Shown here: piece after piece, positions 35,042 through 47,380 of the stretch
Layout: each line of letters starts with the position of its first letter
How positions within the stretch are numbered: the first letter of the stretch is position 1
Origin: Verticillium longisporum
Lineage: Eukaryota > Ascomycota > Sordariomycetes > Glomerellales > Plectosphaerellaceae
NCBI GenBank assembly: GCA_019188255.1
Contig: JAETXT010000001.1
Coordinates: 8,184,001 to 8,248,000 of the forward strand
Reading direction: 5' to 3'
DNA length: 64,000 nucleotides
Made by a program: the position numbers and the translations under genes
The notes under the pieces: model-generated
What the model was told of the DNA's origin: nothing
The model's database searches: none
The model's input: the letters and a program-made list of their open reading frames with translations, nothing else

Positions 35042-37625
35042 GGTGAAAGATCGGATGGGATAGGACGAGGAGATTGGGCGGCAGAGAGACGGTGGTCGAC
35101 TGTAGCTGCTGAGGAGCTTCTTTCAGCCAACAAGGAAGGATCGCCGTCCATGGTATTTGTACTTTTCTTCTGACTTCCCGTCATACAGCTGTCACAACAA
35201 GAGCATCCTCCAACACCGAGAATGTTAAGATGCTGACCAGACTAGAGAGCTTTCCCCAATGTCGAAAGATGCGCCACTCATGCGGAGAACCCCTGCCGTG
35301 TCCATGGGCCGAGCCAATGCCATTGCTTGTCTATATTGTGGCTCCTCGTCGAGTCCCAGGAACGATCGTGCCACACTTCACCCGCCTTTTGCCTCGCGAT
35401 GCCAGTGGTGGATTTTCGTTTTTCGTTTTCCCGTTCTAGGGCCAGCGGAGCCCTGCGGGTCCCGTCGTGGCGCGTTGGCGATTGCTGTGCATTGCATGGC
35501 AGAAGGGCGCCGCGAGGAGCACTGGTTGGCTTCAGCGAAGGAGCTCATTGACCCTTGGTGCTGTCAAGAGGCGAGCAGATGAGGGAAAGGACCGGCTTTC
35601 TTGGGAGATGAAGGGGAGGTGGCGTCTTGGAGACGGCCTGTGAACGGTGGAAGATCAAGGGGAGCCACCATGAGCTGCTGATGCCCCAGTGCAGCTTGCA
35701 TGTGGTGAGGTTGTTCTCGTGGATCGAACAGACGATCCAGCCCCCTCTTCCTCATAGCTTGATGCACTTTAGCACGTGGGGGCTACTCTAAAAAGCCTGG
35801 GGCAGTTCCACTTTCTTTGGATGCCTGCGTCGTGGCATTTTACTGCCTTGGGACGAAGGTTTAGCAGTTCGATACGGTGGTTGGCTGTTGATACTTCAGG
35901 CCTTGCCGGATTGCCGTGTGGTCAGGTTCTGGGCCAGCTTGGGTGATGCAGCGTTGTAGGTTCTGCACCATGGATCATAAATTTCGTCGAGGTTATCGCG
36001 AATAAGCTTACCAGCATTAAAGTTGCGGGAGCCCCGACCAGATGAAATGACCATGTTGCAGGCTTGAGCTGGCGTGCGGGCAGAAAGGGCGGCGTATCGG
36101 CATCCTTGATTCCGCGGCGAGCCCTAAGGAGATTGGAGGCGCCCGCCCGATTTCAGACTCTGCGCCCTACTGATTTGGGCTCGGCTACCACGGGCTTGGC
36201 AAGGGGGAGCCCTGTTCAGGTCGGAGATCTCAGCAGTGAAATGCAGGCGACGCAAGCATTGTTTTCGGGCGGGTTACTAGGCCAGACAAGGCGCCCGTGT
36301 GCCGTCCAAAAATACTGAAGCAGTGTGTCTGTCAGTCGAAAGGACCGCCCCCGAAAGGGGCAAATTGGCCACAGCTCGACCTGCGCCGCCAGATTTACTT
36401 CAACAACAAGAAATTTGGAAACGCTAGCATCACTTCGAGAGGTATACGATCCGTAACTGGCTCTTGGTAAGCACAAGAAAGGTACATGAAAAGATGTAAT
36501 AAGACGTATCTCCAATTTCTACTTTCGTCGAGGGCGGGATATGGTCAACATCCGCTTTAGAGCAAAGGGCAGCCTTCAGGTTCTTGACTGTCTGAGGTGG
36601 GACTTTAAGAGAATTCTGATAAACTTATTTGAGCGCCTCACGGTTGTCGAGACGCTATCAAAATAAGCCCCTCCTCTTTGGCCTGCTCCGATGCAGCTTG
36701 GCGCGGGACCTTCTGGGTGAGCGTGATGGGAGGCACTCTCATGCAGAGTTCAGTGGCTATGGTGTTTCGAGCGCGTGACTCGGGACGCATCGTGGGGGTT
36801 ACCAGGGAACTGGGATGCTCGATTTTCGGTAGATCGGCAAGCTTCATGTTCTGTTGAGCGATGTCGCTGATTACACTGGGGCTGATTACACTGGGATTCC
36901 GAGACTTGGCGTACCACGTACCCGAATCGACCACAACTATCATGATGTCTACAAGATTCTGAAGAAGTCCTGTATAAGCCATATCAGAAAAGACTCAGCT
37001 CACGCATCATACTTGGTGACTAATCCCCAGAGCGCCCCTTGATTCACAGAGTCGTGTAAATGTATGCAGCGTCCAAGAACTTGATAAGACGATGACGAGG
37101 ATTGAGGATATGGTAGGATGAGTCAATATCTTCGTTAATCGTTACTTTGACGCCCACCAATAGTCACGGATGTGCTCCCACCTTGGGTCGCAGCGAGGGC
37201 AGCTCTCGGATCTTCATCCCATTTGTTAATCAAGATGAGCCTTCCCCAGGTAGGAAACCGGATGATACTTAGTCCATTTCGGACTTGGCAACGATGCAAT
37301 CTTTAGCAGCCCTGATGTCTAGGACCAGCCCGAGGTACACATATTTACATGCCAAGCTAATCGTAGACTTGACGCACGGCCTGGAAGAACTTCACCTCTC
37401 GGACTCCGTTGTCCAATTTGATCATGTTCAGTCAAAGGCCTTTTCTAGTTCAATTTTTTCATGAGAAAATTTCTCTCATGATGCCAGTGGTCTTGACTTA
37501 TGCGCATGCTTTGCTTTTTCGTTGAGAATATCACTCGTTTAGCCGTCGTTGCTGTGGCTCGTACCTCGTTTCCTCTCAGCTCCACCCCTTTCACAACTGC
37601 GAATGGATTTCCACAAGGCACTTAA
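35042..37625. other. Gene-free region between pectate lyase and transposon block
   Basis: This holds the pectate lyase promoter side. A 114-codon minus-strand ORF at 36638-36982 has no recognisable domain. Composition is still normal to about 37600. The 5-bp direct repeat CTTAA at 37621-37625 is the left target-site duplication of the outer LTR element. Confidence 0.45.
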
Positions 37626-37839
37626 TGTCAGGACCCTGCGGAGCCACCCAGGGCCTGCCAAGCCAAGGGGCTAGCCAGGGGCTAAGGTTTACGAGAGAAT
37701 ATATATATAGGCTACGGAGGGCCCCCTAAAGCTATAGAGGGCTAGAATTCAGATATATTCCTATCCTATACCTATATTCTAAACTACCTATAGACCCTAT
37801 AGAAGACCCCTTTACTCTATTCTAAATAATACTCTAATA
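37626..37839 (+). repeat. Left LTR of the outer element (214 bp)
   Basis: Its first ~100 bp (TGTCAGGACCCTGCGG...) are unmutated. Its second half carries RIP changes: GCTATAGAGGG against GCTGCGGAGGG in the right copy, and CTCTAATA against CTCTAACA. The length equals the right LTR exactly. Confidence 0.9.
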
Positions 37840-39046
37840 TATTAAATTCTCTACCCTTATAGAGTAGACCGTTAAGGCTTCCGATACTATATTAATCTAT
37901 ATATTTATTAATATACTAGAACTTTAAAATCTAAATAACGTAATAGAGACCCGCGCTAGTTCGCATCGATAGAAGAATATAGAGGATACTGTTAATAAGT
38001 ACTATATAATTACGAAGTACCCGGAGTCTAAATTACCTAGGTAGCTAGCTATAGGGTAGAAGAGGCTATATCCGCGGAGCCCTACTATTATTAACGAAGA
38101 AGAGACCGATAAAGAAGAATGCCTAGAGAGAGCTATAGAATATATAAAGAAGTAATTCTATATAGAATCGCTATAGAGCGAGCTTAATACCCTTAATAGC
38201 TTATAGCTTAGCGAGGAATTAGCTATAGAGCTTCGTAATTTCTATAATATATTTAAGGAGGCTTAATTATAATTTTATTATTTCTACGATATATTTAAGG
38301 AAGCTCGATTATAACCTCGATCTATTAAGGCCTATATATTATCGCTTAATATAATTACCTTTTTAATATTATTAAAGCTATATTAGCTTAGAATTAAATT
38401 AGCGAAATTATTAGAATATATTATAGAGATTTACTCTATATTTAAAAAGTTCTTTAAGAATTATAAAGAATAATTCGAAATCGATAAAGATTAATTTAGA
38501 GAAGAGAATAAGTATATTATTTAAGTAGCTTAGGATTTTACTCTATATATTAGAGAAATATAGATAGATTATTAGGAAATATATTCTATAAATAAGGAAT
38601 TTAATTAAGAGGATTTTAAGTAATTCTTTTAAGATAAATAAAGTAATTTTATATAAATATAGTATTAAGGATTCTATAAATAAGATTAATTATAGTAAAA
38701 GGATAAATAGATTATTAAAGAGGTTATAAAGGAATTCTATAATAGAATAGAGGATATAGTATTAATATTAATAGAGGAGGATTATATTATATAATTATTA
38801 ATAAAGCTATTATTAAAAGTATAGAGGGTATTTATAGGATAATTTTAATAATTATAAAGCGTTTAAGAGGTTATTAATATAATTAAATAATTTAAGGATT
38901 ATATAGGGGACTATTATAATGCTAAAGTACTTAGGATACTTAATAACTCTATAATTAAGAAGGAGGAGCTAGAGTTATTAAGAGGATCCGCCCTTTCTAA
39001 GAGAGGCTTTATAATATTATAATAGAGGCCCTTTTCCGAAATCGAG

Positions 39047-39088
39047 TACTTTAATTATAATAAATTAAGCTATTATTCCTCGATTTAT
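39047..39088 (+). pseudogene. RIP-mutated CCHC zinc-knuckle relic of the outer element's gag
   Basis: In one frame the codons at the C-x2-C-x4-H-x4-C positions are TAC (39047), TAT (39056), TAT (39071) and TAT (39086), and the invariant Gly position is AGC (39068). Each is exactly what RIP gives from TGC, TGT, CAT, TGT and GGC. The spacing matches a retroviral-type nucleocapsid knuckle. No open frame remains around it. Confidence 0.6.
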
Positions 39089-39286
39089 ATAGAATTATAG
39101 AAGAATAATAGATAAAGAGGATATAAAGCGAAGAAGAACTATTAATAATTATCGATATTCTATAGAACTAGAGTTCCTAGATATTAAGAAATAGCTTAAT
39201 ATATAGTAATTATAATAGCTTAAAGAACTTAATATAATTAATTTAAATATCGTCTTCCGCCCTAAGAAGAATAATAATATAAATAT

Positions 39287-39574
39287 TATTAAGAGGGCTT
39301 CACTGCTTATATAAACCCTAATCTAGTACTTCTACTATATTTACGAGCTCTAAATAGGTAGAGTATCTAATAAGTCTTATAATAGTTAATTCTTATATAA
39401 TTCTTATCTACTTCTCTAAGTTACTACTACCTACGTAAGTTAGATATACCTATCTACTCTTAGCGATTATATAAGCTATAGTTTACGTACTCCTAAGAGC
39501 AGTAGATCCTAGATATCCTAGATATCTTAGATATTACTATCCTAGCTATAGAGTTCCCTAATATTAATTTAATA
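39287..39574 (+). repeat. Left LTR of the second element (288 bp)
   Basis: Same length and orientation as 49346-49633. It retains a few unmutated sites (GGCTTCACTGCTTATA, GAGCAGTAG) that are RIPed in the right copy, while the right copy keeps ACGTGCTCC that is RIPed here. Together the two give the ancestral LTR. Confidence 0.85.
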
Positions 39575-40883
39575 CTAGCTCTTCTTTTCTTTATAAGTAG
39601 AATAGCCGTAAGAACTAATATTAAGGAGCTATCGCTAGGGTTAATAGCTACTCTAACGCACCTATAATTCTCTAGTCTCTAGCGTATTAGATCTATTCTT
39701 CTAATCTTAAAGTAAATAACCTAATAATAGGAAATAATAAGAAATAATAATTAGAAATAAGGAAAATATAGCTTAAGCCTACTATTCCTATAAATATTAG
39801 GCCTCTAATTCCTAGCGCTTTAAAGTAATAGTATTATCTATAAATAGCTCTCTAAGGAAATAAACTAAATTATAATTTAAATAATAAGAATAAGCCTCTA
39901 AATCCTAGAAATAAAGGAAATAAATTAGAATCTAATAATAAATAATATTCTTATAATTACTAAATATATACTCTTAAGGCCTCTAAATCCTTAATACGTT
40001 AATAGAATATAATAGAATAATTATTAGCTTTTTATAGAATCTATTAGAATAATTCTTAATAAATTAAATTATCTTTTAATAAGAATAATAAAATTAAATT
40101 ACTTTAATTAAATAAGTTTTATAGAAGATCTATATATCTTATTAATAAGTTTTAGAAATTCTATTCTATTAACCTTTCTCTCTCCTTATATTAATTTCTT
40201 TAACTTTTATAGGCTAGCCTAATATATATAAATAACGCTTATATAATTAGTAAATATTTATTTTTATTATTCCCGTTTATTCGTTTTCTTCTCGTTCTAG
40301 CTACGATAATACCTCTTAAGCGTAAGACCCTTACGCTTAAGCCCCTTAAGGCTAAGAGAATAGCTAAGTATAAGAATATAGCTAGTATTAATTATAGGAG
40401 CTATTAATTTAGTATATAATATATATATATAGTAATATTTATAAGGTTCCCTATCTAAATTACTTTAAGTCTTATCTCGTTAATAAGTAAATTAAAATTA
40501 GCGCCCTAGGCGTTTATTACGACCTCGATTCTAAAGGATCTTATTATTATAAATATACCTCTAAGTATTCCTATAAATTAATATAAGCTCTTATAATTTA
40601 TATTTCCTATATCTATAGCTCTAATAAATATTATCTTTAATCCTATTAATATATTTAAGCTTATTATAAAGTTTTTAGCTATTTATAATAAAAAGAATTA
40701 AGCTATAAGTTCCTATTCCTTTTTATTCCTTTAATTATCTAATTATATAATTAATTAATAATATAATTATAGGATCTAGAGAAATAGCGTACTATTATTA
40801 AAGGTATATTATAGATTATTAAAGAAGAGGATATTAAAGGGGGTAACGACTTTAATAAAGACCTTAATACTCTTAGTAATATT

Positions 40884-41441
40884 AATTATAAGGCGGCTAA
40901 GCGGGCTATAGCTCTACGGCTCTTTAACTACCTCTAGTAGGACTCCCTAGAGCGGTTAGACTTAGATTCCGAGATATCGGAATCTAAGGCCTAGTCGTTA
41001 TATAGCGGATCGTTTACTTTATTAGTTTAGTAATCGGGGGGTAATTATTTTTACTATTTTAATAATCGGGCTATTTTTAAGGAATTATTAATTTTAATTA
41101 TATTTATACCTTAATTATTCTTTTCTTAATATTTAATTTAACCTTTAATCTTAATTATAAGTTTATTAAAGCTTACGAGAGCTTCTAGTACTTAGTTTAG
41201 AGCTCCTTTAATTATTATATTTATAGGATTATCCCCTCCTATAATCTAACGAATTTTATTAATTTCGTATTCTTTATAGCTTTACTATAATATTATAAGA
41301 TCTATTATTAAGTATTTCTCTATAATTATATTTAATTAAATAAAATATTAATAGAGCGAGAAGCTATTAATATAGATAATTATTCGTAGGAGTAGTAAAT
41401 CTAGGCGTTTATAGATCTTCTAGAGTATCTATTTAAGGATA
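40884..41441 (+). repeat. Left arm of a ~565-bp inverted repeat
   Basis: Starting CTTAGTAATATTAA and running through AAGCGGCTAAGCGGG-type sequence to ATCTATTTAAGGATA, this is the reverse complement of 45307-45880 with scattered RIP-type differences. Boundaries are approximate. A TTAA lies just outside each arm, but no clean target duplication is seen. Confidence 0.65.
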
Positions 41442-42249
41442 TATACTATATTAAAACTATTAATTATATTATAGATTTCGCTAGCTAGGATTAAATATAT
41501 AACCTATTTATATTTAATAGATTATTAATAAAGAATATTATTATATATTATAAACGTATTCTCTTAATTATAAGAACGTTTATTATTAAAGAGGATAATA
41601 AATCTAATCTAAGAACTAAGGTCTTTATTATTAATAAAAGAGCTATTAATGAATATATATAGCTAAATAATCGATAGATTAAAGTATATATAATTTAGGC
41701 TATAATCTATATTATCGATCTACTATTATATACGTTTATTAAGCTATTTAAAATCGTCCTTCTCTAAGTTCCTAGCTTAGGAAGTTATAGCGAAATCGAA
41801 AGCTATTTCGGGTTAATAAATAAAAGCTATATATATATTATAAGCTCTCTAGGTAATAAATTATTACTCTAAATCTAGTATCCTTAGGGTTATTTATTCT
41901 AATCGATTATTTTAACCTTTCTATAAAATCTTAAGATTATTAGTTCCGACTTTAATAATATAATTATTAAAGATACCCTCTAAATTAGCGTTTAGGATAG
42001 AAATGGGCTTTACTTAGAAGCTAGCTCTTAAGAGCTCTATTTACTCCTTTTCTATAAATATAGGCTCTCTAAGGTTTAAGGTATCGTTAATTTATATTCT
42101 AATTAATCTAAAGCTCTCTCCCGCCTTAGTTAATAGGAGATACGTATTATAGCCTATTAGAACTACTATTAAGCGCTCTCTATAATATTACTAATAGGTT
42201 ATAAACTAATAAAGGCTTAACTCTATAATTCTATAAAGTAGCTTAATAA

Positions 42250-45200
42250 TATATAAAATAGTATTATTAAGGTATTTATATTATAGCTCCTTAAGGATAT
42301 ATAGTAGAACGTTATATAATAGATCTATAGCGCTCTAGGTATAAGCTTAATTAATATCCTAGAGTATTAGCTATTAGCTACGTTCCTATAACGTCGATAT
42401 AATCGCTAGGATTAATCGTTAGCTATATTATATAATCGTAGGCGATTACGTTAATAGGGTCGTCTTCTCCTAATCGCTATACCCCTAAACTACTAATCTT
42501 AACTTCTTATATAGGGCTTAAGGGAGTCCTTTTACCTCTCTTATAAGCTAGTATCTAAAGATCCTAGTATTAAGGACTATAGATTTATTAATTAGTACGA
42601 TTACTCTTATTATTAAAAGTAAATCGATCTCCTCTTAATCGGATTACTTAAATAGCTTCTTAGGGGTTATTATTCTACCTTTATTATATAATTTAATAGC
42701 TAGGTTATAACCCTATTATTCCCTCTTTATAATAAATTAACGTTTAATCTATAAACCCCTAATCGTATTATTCTTATAATCTATAGAAACTATTTATAGT
42801 AGATTCTAAGTATATATTATTATTAACTTTCTAGGTCTTTTATATTAATATAGCTAAATTAGCTCTAAATACTCGAATAGTTCTAGGATCTTTAATATAG
42901 ATACTTCTAGAGTTCGGACTATAATTATCTCCCTAATTTCCTAATCTAATAATCTATTAACTATATAGTTTAATATATATTCCTCTAAACTCTATTAAGC
43001 TATTAATTATATTAATTATAATTATCGTATTAATAACCGATATAACTTTATAAAGTCTAGTCTATTTCTCCTATTCTTAGAATATAAGAATACTATTTCT
43101 TAGCTCTAATAATCTTAATAATAATTATTTTATATCTAATCTATTATATATATTTAGTATATTATTAACCTTCTATTTAGCGATTATTTACTATAATTCC
43201 GCTATTACTTTATTAATAGTTTTAGTATATTATACCTACATTACTATTAATACTAAATTAATAGTTATCCTAGGTATAGCCCTAAATATAAATAGCGTTA
43301 ATATTAGACTATTAGGCCTAGTAGTATTATTTACTGCTTTAATTACTCCTTAGAGTAGCGATTCTAGGCTTATATTATAAGATTTAGCCTTTAAGATCTT
43401 ATATACTCTATATACCGGCTTATAATAGCTCTTAACCTTATTTATTAATTAATAAGCTTCTATAGGGATCTAATAATAGGTTATATTTAAGAGGTATACC
43501 TCTACCCTAAATTCTATAAAAGCGAAGTTAATTCTAGCGTTAATAATTACGATATCTAGAGGGCCTAAGTATATATCTAATTAATACCTCTTAAATACCT
43601 CCTATATTATATAAGCTATAAAATTAAAAATAAAAGTTATAGATTAGAATCTAGTACTTATATCGATTATATAAAGAATAGGCTTACTATCTAAATATAT
43701 AATATCGACTAAAATCTCGTAATTAAAGTCGATATCTAACTTTAAAGCGAACGTAAAATATTATAGAGACTTCCCTTTAATCTAATAATAATAATAGAAG
43801 TAGTTTATTAGCTCTAAAGCGTTCTAGTCTATATCGTAGTCTACTCTCTGGAATAGATTTTATAGTTTCTTAATTAATAGATAGCTAAAACGCTTATAAA
43901 CTTAATAAAGCTCTACTTCTATTAGAAATACTACTTTATCGCTCTCTACTCCTATTATATATATAATCCTTAAATTAATATAGGTTTTTATATCTAAGAA
44001 GAACTAAAGATAGCCCTATTTATAGATTATAAATATATACTCTTAGAGCTCCTTAATACGTTTTACTAGCTTATTATATATATTATCTAAATAGACTCCG
44101 AGATTATCTATATCCTTAATATAAAATAAGAATAGAGTATTTATTAAGATAATATAGAACGTAATTCTCTTAATTAATATTAAAATAATAATCTCCTCTA
44201 TAATAGATATTATATTTCCTATTTTAAATCTTATTCTAGCCCTTATTCCCTATTTATTAATTATTAAGCCTAGAATTAAGGCTATTAAGGCCCTAATTTA
44301 CGAAGCTCTTATTATAGAAACTAATATTATATTTATATTAAGAATAATATTATATTATATATAAATATTATTAATTTAATATTAATTAAATAGCTATTCT
44401 ATTAGAGCTATCCTTTTAGCCTCTTAATTATTCCCTCTAATCCTATATTAGAATAACTTATTTACTAAGAAGTATATTATATAGGCGTTTATTAGTTCGC
44501 TTTCGAGATTAAATTTATAGGGATCCTCTACTCTTAGCCCTTCCGAATCTTTAGAATCTAAGCTCTTAATAAGCTCTATAGCTATTAAGAATTAATAATA
44601 TCCCTTCTATTAATCCTTATACGCTTCTTATATATATTTCTATTACTCCTTCGAGTATTATTATTCTTTAAGAGAATACTTTATCGATTTATAATTTAAT
44701 TTAGAATATATTTAATATTTATAAATTCTAGTCCTAGAATCTTAGCGATTATTAATTCTATAAAACGATTATTCTCTATAATCTCCTTTTCTATTAATTT
44801 AATAATAACTATTTCCGCCCTTATAGCGCTTATTAATATAGAAGTATTTAAGTATTCTAGTATTCTCTTCTACTTTTAATATACTCTTAAGCTAAGTAGA
44901 TAGTATATTAAAAGATCGCTTTAGCCTTATTAATATAATCTTTAGCTCTAGAACGCCTTAAATTACTTTTAAAGTATTTATATAGAGATAGGTCTCCTCC
45001 TAGAATACTAGGCTAAGGGTTCTCTAATATTATTAAAGCTTATCTAGAAGGATCTAAAGAATTTCTATTTATAGCTTTCCTACGCTCTTAAGCTCTATAA
45101 TAATAGAATTAAACGTTATAGAGCTCTAATCTATATAATATTAAGCTCTATTAATCTCTAAATCGAATTATTATTTAATCTTTAAATATATTTATTAGAT

Positions 45201-45300
45201 TCCTATAATCCTATTTATATATTCTAAGAAGAAAACTTATATATACTCTAAAAATATATTTAGGAAGAATATATAGAGCTATATATATTAGATTTATAAG
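42250..45300 (-). pseudogene. Ty1/copia-like polyprotein remains, RIP-degraded
   Basis: Read on the minus strand at about 43515-43590, the codons spell the relic Y-L-G-P-L-D-I-V-x-x-N-A-R-x-N-F-A. Undoing the RIP-type changes CCA to CTA, GAC to AAC and GGA to AGA gives the copia integrase core motif YLGPPD...DAGKNF. The regions before it (gag side, about 45300-44500) and after it (about 43400-42250) also read on the minus strand with stop codons almost only at TAA/TAG sites derivable from CAA, CAG or TGG. No direct LTR pair of its own was found; inverted arms flank it instead. The family call is fair, the boundaries are weak. Confidence 0.5.
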
Positions 45301-45306
45301 AGCTTA

Positions 45307-45880
45307 TAACTATCCTTAAATAGATATTCTAGAAGATCTATAAACGCTTAGATTTATTATTCCTATAAATAATTATCTATATTAATAGCTTCTCGCTCTA
45401 TTAATACTTTATTTAATTAAGCGTAATTATAGAGAAACGTTTAATAATAGATCTTATAGTATTATAGTAAAGCTACGAAGAATATAAAGTTAACGAAATT
45501 CGCTAGATCGTAGGAGGGGATAATCTTATAAATATAATAATTAAAGGAGCTCTAAACTAAGTACTAGAAGCTCTTATAAGCTTTAATGAAATTATAATTA
45601 AGATTAAAGGTTAAATTAAATATTAAGAAAAGAATAATTAAAGTATAAATATAATTAAAATTAATAATTCCCTAAAAATAGCCCGATTATTAAAATAATA
45701 AAAATAGCTACCCCTCGATTATTAAATTAATAAAGTAAACGATCTACTATATAGTAATTAGGCCTCGGATTCTAATATCTCGGAATCCAAGTGTAATTAT
45801 TCTAAGGAGTCCTACTAGAAGTAATTAAAGAGCTATAAAGCTATAGCCCGCTTAGCCGCTTTATAGTTAATATTACTAAG
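45307..45880 (-). repeat. Right arm of the ~565-bp inverted repeat
   Basis: Reverse complement of 40884-41441. It ends at 45880, immediately beside the inverted LTR copy that starts at 45881. Confidence 0.65.
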
Positions 45881-46272
45881 TATTAAACTAATATTAGGGA
45901 ACTCTATAGTTAGGATAGTAATATCTAAGGTATCTAGGATATCTAGGATCCACTACTCTTAGGAGCACGTAAACTATAGCTTACGTAATCGCTAAGAGTA
46001 GATAGGTATATCTAACTTATATAAGTAGTAATAACTTAAAGAATTATATAAGAATTAACTATTATAAGACTTATTAGATATTTTACTTATTTAGAGCTCG
46101 TAAATATAATAGAAGTACTAGATTAAGGTTTATATAAATAGTAAAGCACTCTTAATACTAATTAATATTACGTTTAACGTAATATAGAATAGCTAGAGCT
46201 AGAGAAATTAGGATCGATCCTATAAATAATATATTTACTATATATAAGCTTATAGATTATATTTTATAAGTA
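45881..46272 (-). repeat. Inverted extra copy of the second element's LTR plus ~115 bp of internal 3' end
   Basis: 45881-46157 is the reverse complement of the 288-bp LTR with a small deletion (about 277 bp). Homology continues for another ~115 bp (to about 46272) that matches, inverted, 49232-49345, the sequence just before the right LTR. It is therefore a 3'-end fragment of another copy of the same family in opposite orientation. Confidence 0.75.
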
Positions 46273-47380
46273 ATTATAAGAATACCGTTTTATTTTTAAG
46301 CATTTTAGGACTCTTATATAAGCTTAATAATAGGGAATTCCCCTATTATATAATCTATAGGAGCACTATCTACTTCGAGTATCTTAGGACTCCTATAACT
46401 AAGATTACTACTAAGCTATATCGCTAGCTATAAAACCCGAAAAACGAAGCTATATAGAATAATTAATTACTTATACTAGAGCTTTATAAACTTAGCGATA
46501 ATAAGCTCTTTAAATTATAATAATAGCTCTATAATAGAGCTGGAGAGCGCTAAAAAGCTATAATAAGAGTTCGACGCTATTCTAAAGGATATTAATATTA
46601 TACGCTTTATTTAAAAGGTTAAGAAGGATCTCGATATCGATTTTATTATAAACGATATAGAATTATAGTTCCTAGGATTATTAGATTTAATATCTATAGA
46701 TCTTAAGAGCGCTTAGATTATTAAAGTAATAAATATATATGGAAATATAAAAGGAGTTTACCTCTTAGAGGTATTTATTAAAGACTTCTAAGGCTAAAGC
46801 GAAGAGGATTTCGATTCCTATAATTTAACGATCTCTCGAGCGCTAAAGGTATATCTTATAGATTACGGGATCCCTCTTCTAGGGGTAGTAAATATTAAGA
46901 TATCGAAGAAGCTAGTTCCGATATTATTATAAGAAGAGATATTTAATATAAATATATTAAAGAGTAATATTAATTATAATTTAATATTCTATAGAGTAGA
47001 GGAATAATAAGAATACTTAAACGATAAGCGGCTACCCGTAATAAGGATTATTTAATTATCCTAAATCCGAGTTATATAAAATAAGAGGATAGATCCCTAT
47101 TAACCTCGTATTTTAGGGTTATCTAATTAATAGAATAAGTAATTTAATTAATAAGAGATTATATTTTACTTATAACGAAATAAGACCTTACTTCCGAATA
47201 ATACTTAGAACTTATTAGCTTAATATTATACTCTACTATTATATAAATCGGTAAACTTATTAATCGATAGAGCTATAATTAAATAATTCGTATTACTCTA
47301 GAATAAAGAGAGTAATTACTTTAAAGAGATTTATAATATCTTAGATAATAAAATATATATCTTTATAAATATATAACGTA

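Noticed and set aside
36638..36982. 114-codon minus-strand ORF beside the transposon block
   Set aside because: No recognisable family, signal or repeat; could be chance, so it is not called a gene.
40880..45887. piggyBac-like TTAA target duplication at the inverted-arm unit
   Set aside because: TTAA lies near both arms, but the spacing to the arms differs and TTAA is expected by chance in such AT-rich, RIPed sequence.
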